This document shows, piece by piece, positions 58,426 through 64,000 of a stretch of 64,000 bases of DNA. Both the position numbers and the translations under genes were made by a program. Below the pieces are notes generated by a model that ran no database searches, was not told the DNA's origin, and was given only the letters and a program-made list of their open reading frames with translations. This DNA is from Archangium sp. (GTDB lineage Bacteria; Myxococcota; Myxococcia; Myxococcales; Myxococcaceae): NCBI GenBank assembly GCA_030681645.1, contig JAUXRX010000001.1, forward strand, positions 1 through 64,000. Reading direction: 5' to 3'. How positions within the stretch are numbered: position 1 is the stretch's first letter; each line of letters starts with the position of its first letter.

Positions 58426-59985
58426 TCAAAATCGCACCCCCGCGCCGAGCGCGCCTTCGACGCCGAAGGTGAACGCCGGCTGGTTGAGCGCGGGGAGCCA
58501 GCGCAGCAGGCCCAGCACGCGCGCCTGCACGAAGACGCGCTCGCCCAGCGAGACCTCGGCGCCCACCGTGGGCCCGGCGGCGAAGCCCACCGTGGTGACG
58601 GGCGGCACCGAGCCGCCGTAGATGAGCCGCAGCGTCTCTTCGGCGTCGCGCCTGACCACCTGCGAGAGCAGCCGCGCGTCGGCCACCACGCCCACCAGCG
58701 GCACCACCGGCCACTCCAGCCAGCGGTAGCCGGCGTCGAGGCGCAGCGTGCCCGAGCTCTCCGCCACGCTGAGCTGCTCGCCGCGGTACTGGCGGTGACT
58801 GCCCAGCAGCGACACGCCGGCCCACCACGCATCGAAGCCGCGCCGCAGCCCCACCCCCGCGCGCCAGTCGAGCCCGGTGGCGAGCAGCGGCTCGTTGCCC
58901 AGCGCGCCCTGCGCCAGCAGCGCCCAGGGCCGCACGTCGAGGTAGCCGCCCTTGAGCGCCACCTCCCCGAAGCCGCGCACCTCGAGGGCGCGCTCTTCCA
59001 CCGTGCGCCGGCCGCCGAAGGGCAGCTCGAGCGAGGCGAGGCCCACCTTGAGCCCGAGGCGCTTCTGCACCAGGTAGCGGCCCGGCGGCACGGCGAGCGA
59101 GAGCGGCTGGCCGCGCACCTTGTTCACCTCGGCCACCACGTCGGGCCGCGGCTGGCTGGAGAGGATGAAGTTTCCCTCGGCGTCGTCTGGGAAGACGATG
59201 ACGCTGCGCCCGCGCTTCGGCGCCGCGAGCGAGAACTCGCCCGCGCCGGAGAGGTCGAGGTCGAAGGTGGGGTGCTGGCCGCCGCGCGCCGCGCCCTCGA
59301 CCGTGCGCCGGAAGGAATAGCCGTACACCTCGGCCAGGGTGACCGCGCCATCGCGATCGGCGTCGGCGTCTCCGCGCAGCCCGGTGAGGAGGTGGTGGGT
59401 GAAGAGCCCGCCCTTGAGCACCGACAGCTCCTGGCTGGCCTCGGCCGGGCCGCTCGAGCTCAGCAGCGCCAGGCCTCGCACGCCCGCCGAGGTGAGGCTC
59501 ACCTCGAAGTCGGGCGCGGGGGCGCCGCCCTTCTTCCGCACCAGCACGCCGCTGTCGCACGCATCGACGATGCCCAGCTTGAGCCGCGCTGGCGCGGACT
59601 GGAGGAAGCCGCGCAGCGCGTCCAGCGGCAGGCGCGTTCCGCCGAGGTGAAGCTCACCCGCGCGCGCGTGAGAGGACACGTAGACGATGAGCACCACCTC
59701 GCGGCCCTCGGCGGCGAGCTCTTCCACGCGGCCGCGCGCCTCGGCCAGCTTCTCGCGCACCACGTCGGCGCCCTGCCCCAGCACCACCAGCGCGCGCTCG
59801 GGGGCCACGTCGCCCAGCTCGACGAAGAGGCTGGCGACGCGCTGCGCGTCGGCCTCGGCCCAGGCCAGCGGCGCGTCGGTGGGGTCGCCCAGGTTGTGGC
59901 CGATGGCCACCAGCACGCGGGTGGGCTCGGCCGCGTGGGCCGAGGCAGCGAGCAGCAGGAGGAGAACGAAACGGAGTGAGCTCAC
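58426..59985 (-). CDS. Exported caspase-like (C14) peptidase with EF-hand-like loop
   Basis: 519 residues from GTG 59985, overlapping the anti-sigma stop (GTGA). Signal peptide (LLLLLAASAHAAE). Caspase p20-like domain with His106 in 'VSSHARAG' and Cys143 in 'DACDSG', the catalytic dyad. An EF-hand-like calcium loop DADADRDGAVTLAE (about 208-221) sits in 'TGLRGDADADRDGAVTLAEVYGY', common in bacterial metacaspase-like proteins. The C-terminal half (from about 285) is beta-rich and could be a barrel or PEGA-like module. Acts in the periplasm; substrate unknown. Confidence 0.85.
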   Translation of the reverse strand: MSSLRFVLLLLLAASAHAAEPTRVLVAIGHNLGDPTDAPLAWAEADAQRVASLFVELGDVAPERALVVLGQGADVVREKLAEARGRVEELAAEGREVVLIVYVSSHARAGELHLGGTRLPLDALRGFLQSAPARLKLGIVDACDSGVLVRKKGGAPAPDFEVSLTSAGVRGLALLSSSGPAEASQELSVLKGGLFTHHLLTGLRGDADADRDGAVTLAEVYGYSFRRTVEGAARGGQHPTFDLDLSGAGEFSLAAPKRGRSVIVFPDDAEGNFILSSQPRPDVVAEVNKVRGQPLSLAVPPGRYLVQKRLGLKVGLASLELPFGGRRTVEERALEVRGFGEVALKGGYLDVRPWALLAQGALGNEPLLATGLDWRAGVGLRRGFDAWWAGVSLLGSHRQYRGEQLSVAESSGTLRLDAGYRWLEWPVVPLVGVVADARLLSQVVRRDAEETLRLIYGGSVPPVTTVGFAAGPTVGAEVSLGERVFVQARVLGLLRWLPALNQPAFTFGVEGALGAGVRF

Positions 59986-60710
59986 GGCTTGAGGAGACGC
60001 TGGGTGGTGACGACGCAGCCGGCGCACTTCAGCTCGACGGACGGCCGGGTGGACTGCCCCTTGAGCTGCTGCGCCAGCGGTGCGGTGTCGAAGGGCGCGC
60101 GGCTCCAGACGGCGACGAGCCACTCGGGACCCGGGCTGTCGTCGAGCACCACCGTGCCCGGGAGCAGCCCCTGCGACTGCTTCACCGGCGCGCCGGCCGT
60201 GCCGGCGAAAGGCCAGAACACCGTCGTCGCCTCGGTGCCGTCGAGCTCGAACACCGCGAGGTAGCCGTCGGCCGGGGCGTCGTAGCCGAAGCGCAGCGAG
60301 TCGCCCGGCTTGACCCGGCCATCGGGGGGCAGCAGCGCCGGCTCGGCGTCGCCGCGCTTGAGGAAGACGCGCAGCGGAGGGCCCTTGAAGGTCACCCCGT
60401 CGTCCGGGGGCGGCCTGGTGACGAAGAAGAGCACCAGCGCGGCGGCCACCGGCGCGAGCACGCCCAGCCAGCGCCACCACGGCGTGCGCGGGCGCCCGGC
60501 GGCGCGGCGCTCGAGCTGCTTGAGGAAGAGCTCGGGGGGCCGGGCGCGGGCAAAGGCGTCGGCGTCGGCGCGCAGCGCGGCCACGTACGGACCACACTGC
60601 GCGCAGGACCCGACGTGAGCGGCGAAGGGCTGCGGCTCGCCGGCGGCGAAGGCCTCGAGCGCGGCGGCGGGCGGGCACCCGGTGCCGCGGGTGGGGGGTG
60701 TGGGCGTCAT
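59982..60710 (-). CDS. Zinc-finger anti-sigma factor with C-terminal sensor domain
   Basis: 242 residues. N-terminal zinc-binding anti-sigma motif H32-x3-C36-x2-C39 (HVGSCAQC), one transmembrane helix (about 79-98) and a periplasmic domain resembling DUF4384-like folds ('VKPGDSLRFGYDAPADGYLAVFELDG'). It should hold the preceding sigma factor at the membrane until an envelope signal arrives. Its ATG overlaps the sigma stop (ATGA), and its stop overlaps the caspase start. Confidence 0.88.
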   Translation of the reverse strand: MTPTPPTRGTGCPPAAALEAFAAGEPQPFAAHVGSCAQCGPYVAALRADADAFARARPPELFLKQLERRAAGRPRTPWWRWLGVLAPVAAALVLFFVTRPPPDDGVTFKGPPLRVFLKRGDAEPALLPPDGRVKPGDSLRFGYDAPADGYLAVFELDGTEATTVFWPFAGTAGAPVKQSQGLLPGTVVLDDSPGPEWLVAVWSRAPFDTAPLAQQLKGQSTRPSVELKCAGCVVTTQRLLKP

Positions 60711-61204
60711 CGCGGCGCTCCTTTGAGGTTCGTCCGGGTGAAGACCTCGCGCACGAGGGCCTCGAAGACGGCCAGCTTCTTACCGATGGTCTTGCGCGAG
60801 ATGCCGGTGCGCTCGGCCATCTCTTCCTGGGTGTAGCCGTCGAGGTGGTGCATCACGCCCAGCTCCGCGGTGCGCTCGTCCATGTTCCGCAACGCCAACC
60901 CCACCACTGCGCGCACGTCGGGGCTCGCGTCGGTGGTCCGTCCGTCCAGCGCGGGCAGCTCCGAGGGATCCACCGTCACCTCGCGGCGCTTCGCCCTCAG
61001 GTCGAAGCAGACGCGGGTGGCGATGGTGTAGAGCCACCCGAGGTCGCTGCCGGTGGCCTCGGGCCGCCCGTACTTCTGCACCCGCAGGAAGACCTCCTGG
61101 AGCGCGTCGTCCGCCTCGGTGGCGGACCCCAGCAGCGCTGCGCACCGGCGCTGCACGTAGTACCCGTAACGGGCGTAGAGAGTGGCGAGCTGCTGAGGGT
61201 CCAC
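60707..61204 (-). CDS. ECF-type RNA polymerase sigma factor
   Basis: 165 residues. Region 2 'LLGSATEADDALQEVFLRVQKYG' with 'GWLYTIATRVCFDLRAKRR' and region 4 'MHHLDGYTQEEMAERTGISRKTIGKKLAVF'. First gene of the overlapping unit sigma - anti-sigma - caspase-like; the lipoprotein at 57104-58357 follows. Likely drives its own operon in response to an envelope signal. Confidence 0.92.
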   Translation of the reverse strand: MDPQQLATLYARYGYYVQRRCAALLGSATEADDALQEVFLRVQKYGRPEATGSDLGWLYTIATRVCFDLRAKRREVTVDPSELPALDGRTTDASPDVRAVVGLALRNMDERTAELGVMHHLDGYTQEEMAERTGISRKTIGKKLAVFEALVREVFTRTNLKGAPR

Positions 61205-61268
61205 GGTCTGGGGGCTCCATAGCGTTGACTGACCGAGGCGCCAAACATGGGAACCACACGTTTTAGCA

Positions 61269-61341
61269 GGCGCCTCGACTCCGCTCGGCGTGAACGGAAC
61301 TGGCCCAAACCGTACAGCCCGAGCGAAGTCGAGGGCCCCTG
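61269..61341. repeat. Paired family B repeats forming a hairpin upstream of the sigma gene
   Basis: GCCTCGACTCCGCTCGGCGT then GAACGGAACTGGCCC, inverted copy ACAGCCCGAGCGAAGTCGAG; nearly the same as 23569-23636. Lies between the sigma gene and the 3' end of the second lipoprotein gene. Confidence 0.75.
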
Positions 61342-61355
61342 CTTCGAGCTGTTGC

Positions 61356-62681
61356 TCACGGCGTGACGAGCTCGACGGGCACGTTGACGCCCGAGGTGCC
61401 GAGCGAGAGGTGGCGCCCGACTGGGGCCATGGCCTGGGCCGAGACGGAGAGGCTCGCGGACCCGAGGTCGCCTGGCGTGGTGAACACCATCTGGCTCTCC
61501 GTGGTCGTGCCGAACCACCCGTTGCCGACGTCCGGCACGAGCGACACGTCGTACGAGCTGGCGCCCGGGGCGGGCATCCACGTCACGGTGAGCTCGCGGC
61601 CCGCGGGCAGCTGCGCGCCGGCGCGCGGGGCCTCCAGGGTGGGAGCGCGCGGCAGCACCACCTCGAACGACACTGGCTCGAAGCCCGTGGCCTCGACGCG
61701 GAGCTGGTTGGAGCCGGGCTGGATGGCGAGGGGCGTCAGCTCGATGAGCGCGTAACCACCCTGCCCATCGGCCGGCAGCATCACGCCGTTGAGCAGCACG
61801 CGCGCCCCGGTCACGGCGCGCTGCCCCGCGGTCACCTGGACGCTGGCAGCCACGCCGAACGCGTCCATCGAGAAGAGCACGGCGGCGACGTGAGGCGCGA
61901 GGTAGACGCGCTGGCCGCAGGCGAGCTCCGGCGTCTGGGCGGCGTACGCAGGCGGGCAGAACATGAGGCCCGGCCGGGAATCACCGCTCAGCCTGAGCGT
62001 CACGTCGGTGGTCGTCGGCATCGCGACGGGCCGGGCGAAGGGCCGGTCGATGGTGACGAGGTTGAAGCCGGCCACGAAGCCCGTCTCGTCGGGGCCGAGG
62101 TTGCCCGAGCGCCACACCACCAGCGTGTGCACCCCCGGCGTCTCGAGGTCGAAGGGCACGGCCCCCGCCGCGCTGCCATGGAGAAAGTCCGAGGTGCTCC
62201 CGTCGGCGCCGATGGTGAGCGCGCCGTCACCATCTGCGTCGCGGAAGAGCACCAGCGCCCCCACGGAGTACTGACCGGCGCCGCCGCCTGGCGACTGGAA
62301 GTCGACGCGGGCTTCGGCAGGCGGCTCGGCGGTGACGTCGAGTCGCCAGCGCGCCGCCGGAGGGGAGCCGAGCACGGGGCCGCTCACCGACGCGCGCGGG
62401 CTGGCGGGCGCGGTGGGGTCGAGGCCGGGGAACCAGAGCAGCCCGGCGCGCAGGCCCGAAGGCACGGGGACTCCGGGCGCGAGCTCCAGCGGTCCCCCGA
62501 GGCGGAGCAGCGCCTCAGGCTGGTGGCCGGCGTCGGGCTCGCCTGCGTCGGGAGGGACCTGCTGGCCTGCATCGGGTGGCTCCTCCGGCACGCCGGGCGG
62601 CGGCCGCTGGGGCCCGGGGCAGGCCAGCAACGCGAGGGTGGCGACGGAGAGGAGAGCGGCGGCAGAGAGGCGGCTGGACAT
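61356..62681 (-). CDS. Lipoprotein paralogous to the one after the caspase gene
   Basis: 441 residues from ATG 62681. Lipoprotein signal ALLACPG (Cys21), a Pro/Asp/Gly linker, then the same order as 57104-58357: calcium-loop-like 'FRDADGDGALTIGADG', 'TGFVAGFNLVTI', 'FCPPAYAAQTPELACGQRVY', a PEGA-like segment and a C-terminal Ig-like domain ('LPAGRELTVTWMPAPGASSYDVSLV'). The two paralogues bracket the sigma/anti-sigma/caspase genes. Function unknown. Confidence 0.75.
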   Translation of the reverse strand: MSSRLSAAALLSVATLALLACPGPQRPPPGVPEEPPDAGQQVPPDAGEPDAGHQPEALLRLGGPLELAPGVPVPSGLRAGLLWFPGLDPTAPASPRASVSGPVLGSPPAARWRLDVTAEPPAEARVDFQSPGGGAGQYSVGALVLFRDADGDGALTIGADGSTSDFLHGSAAGAVPFDLETPGVHTLVVWRSGNLGPDETGFVAGFNLVTIDRPFARPVAMPTTTDVTLRLSGDSRPGLMFCPPAYAAQTPELACGQRVYLAPHVAAVLFSMDAFGVAASVQVTAGQRAVTGARVLLNGVMLPADGQGGYALIELTPLAIQPGSNQLRVEATGFEPVSFEVVLPRAPTLEAPRAGAQLPAGRELTVTWMPAPGASSYDVSLVPDVGNGWFGTTTESQMVFTTPGDLGSASLSVSAQAMAPVGRHLSLGTSGVNVPVELVTP

Positions 62682-62825
62682 GGCGAGGTTCCCACTGGCG
62701 TCGAGGAATTCGGCGCTCTGCAGGAAGGACCGGGCCAGACCCCGTTTCTGGGAACCGGGGTTCTTGCTTGATCTCCAGCGCGTTCCGTCCTTCGAAGGTG
62801 CTCTCACTCCACTGAAGGGGACCCC

Positions 62826-64000
62826 ATGAGCAGCGAGGCGCCGCGGAACTCGTACCTTGATCAGGTGGTCGCGCAGCAGCAACGGCTCGAGGTCGACCTC
62901 AAGGCCAAGCGCGCGCCGATGAACCAGATGGCGGCTCCTCCGGCGGCGATGCGGCAGGCGCGCGGGCGCAGCGACACCGGCGAGGTGCAGCTGGCGTCCA
63001 TCGAAGGTGCCATTCGCGCGCAGGGCGCAGGGCCCGCCCCGTCGAACGCGGTGGAGGTGCGGGTCACCGGCATCGGCCCGTGGAAGACGGTGATCGTCCC
63101 GCCCAACGCGTACGTGGTGCACACCCGGCGCGGCCACGCAGACCCGCTGCACCTGGGCCTCGGGGTCAGCTTCCGCTTCAACCCGTACGTCGACACGTAC
63201 CTGGCGGTGCCGGGCGCGATGCAGACGATCGTGATCAACGCGCACTGCATCTGCAAGGAGCTGCAGGGGCTGCTGGTGCAGGGCTACGTGCAGTGGATCA
63301 TCCAGGACTTCGGCACGGCCTACAAGAAGCTCGACTTCGGCGACGCGGAGGACCCGATGCGCCTGGTGAACCTGCAGCTGCGCGAGCAGGCGGAGGCGGC
63401 CATCAAGGACAAGGTCGCCACCATGAGCATCGACGACGTGCTCTCGGACAAGCAGCCCATCATCGCCGAGCTCACCGCGCGCCTGCGCCACGTGGCCGAG
63501 GGCGAGGGCTCGAGCGACAAGGGCCTGGGGCTGCGCATCGTCACCGTGCAGATCAAGGAAGCGGTGGTGAGCAGCGCGCGCCTCTGGGACAACCTGCAGA
63601 AGCCCTTCCGCGCGCAGCGGGCGAAGGTGGCGCGGCTGGCCGAGCTCGAGTCGGAAGAGGTGATCAGCGCGCGCGAGGCGGTGTCGCAGAAGGTCCGCGA
63701 GACCACCCAGATGGAGACCGAGCGCGAGCTGTCGACGGTGCGGGCGCGCAACGAGGCCGAGACGCACGACCGCGAGCAGGCCGAGCGGCTGCGGCGCTCG
63801 CAGCAGGAGCAGACCGACGCGCTCGCCCTCGCCCAGGCGCAGCAGGCCACCGCGCTCAAGAAGGTGGCGCTGGAGATGGCGCGGGTGGCGGCGGAGGCCG
63901 AGGCGGCCACGCTCAAGCTCACCACCAAGCACGCGCTGGAGCGGCTGCAGGCCGACGCCCAGAGCGCGCTCGAGCTGCTGCGCGCGGACACCGAGAGCAG
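62826..64000 (+). CDS. SPFH/flotillin-like protein, 3' end outside window
   Basis: 391 codons visible, still open at the right edge. No signal peptide. After a variable leader, an SPFH-type domain (about 75-270) with 'RFNPYVDTYLAVPGAMQTIVINAHCICKEL' and 'MRLVNLQLREQAEAAIKDKVATMSIDDVLSDKQPIIAELTARLR' (abbreviated), followed by a long Glu/Ala/Arg-rich coiled coil (about 275-390), the usual flotillin tail. Flotillins organise membrane domains. The absent N-terminal membrane helix means a peripheral or hairpin association (inference). Confidence 0.85.
   Translation, partial: MSSEAPRNSYLDQVVAQQQRLEVDLKAKRAPMNQMAAPPAAMRQARGRSDTGEVQLASIEGAIRAQGAGPAPSNAVEVRVTGIGPWKTVIVPPNAYVVHTRRGHADPLHLGLGVSFRFNPYVDTYLAVPGAMQTIVINAHCICKELQGLLVQGYVQWIIQDFGTAYKKLDFGDAEDPMRLVNLQLREQAEAAIKDKVATMSIDDVLSDKQPIIAELTARLRHVAEGEGSSDKGLGLRIVTVQIKEAVVSSARLWDNLQKPFRAQRAKVARLAELESEEVISAREAVSQKVRETTQMETERELSTVRARNEAETHDREQAERLRRSQQEQTDALALAQAQQATALKKVALEMARVAAEAEAATLKLTTKHALERLQADAQSALELLRADTES

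Noticed and set aside
1..64000. tRNA, rRNA, prophage, insertion sequences or defence systems
   Set aside because: Searched by eye for tRNA-like cloverleaf ends, transposase or integrase motifs and known defence domains; none seen. Only short dispersed repeats and one large inverted repeat were found.

Overview
The window reads as a chromosomal segment of a high-GC myxobacterium-like organism (Myxococcota). The evidence is strongly GC-biased codon use, many lipoproteins with Ala-Gly-Asp ('VDAG') linkers, MYXO-CTERM-like tails (Cys, hydrophobic run, Arg-rich end), members of the myxobacterial DUF2378 and TIGR02996 families, an FHA/sigma-54 activator, a Ser/Thr kinase, and a carotenoid operon whose order (crtE-crtI-crtB-crtD-crtC, then regulator, crtI and cyclase) resembles the Myxococcus carB operon. 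Sequence alone does not give the species.

Layout. 1-12 kb: a Gly/Cys-rich protein cut by the window edge, a decayed adenylyltransferase remnant, a Ser/Thr kinase operon ending in an ice-binding-fold lipoprotein, an AI-2E-family permease, a PhnD-like binding protein, a large imperfect inverted repeat (7866-8166), a flavin/2Fe-2S reductase and a secreted M36 metallopeptidase. 12-29 kb: glycosyltransferase plus epimerase pair, two exported or metal-site proteins, DUF302 and thioredoxin-like proteins, an active/inactive M16 pair, an alpha/beta hydrolase, an FHA sigma-54 activator, a 1096-residue tandem fusion of two lipoproteins, a SUFU-domain protein and a CxxCH/TPR-like protein.

29.4-40.4 kb: a nine-gene carotenoid operon on the minus strand, every junction overlapping by 1 or 4 nt, read from a sigma-70-type promoter overlaid by three contiguous 11-bp direct repeats. 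The regulator inside the operon is a CarH-type MerR/B12 protein with all the photoreceptor signature residues, so the set looks like a light-induced, autoregulated unit. The enzyme set (CrtY with a CrtU-like ring desaturase/methyltransferase, plus CrtC and CrtD) predicts a monocyclic aromatic carotenoid with a hydroxylated acyclic end.

40.4-48.4 kb: the replication-origin neighbourhood: jag-like KH protein, yidC, yidD, rnpA and rpmH on the minus strand, a 579-bp non-coding region with DnaA boxes (probable oriC), then dnaA on the plus strand. 48.4-64 kb: an Hsp70 homologue, a cytochrome c, a patatin lipoprotein pair, DUF2378, AT-hook and DUF2461 proteins, a diguanylate cyclase, an ECF sigma / zinc-finger anti-sigma / caspase-like operon flanked by two paralogous lipoproteins, and a flotillin-like protein cut by the right edge.

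The most unusual global feature is two dispersed short repeat families. Family A is a palindromic CCCTCTCCCC/GGGGAGAGGG element sitting at gene ends, where it often supplies the last residues of the protein. Family B (core CCGCTCGGGATGAACGG) lies inside the open frames of crtY, crtC, jag, rnpA and the M36 peptidase without breaking them. No tRNA, rRNA, CRISPR array, transposase or prophage was recognised.
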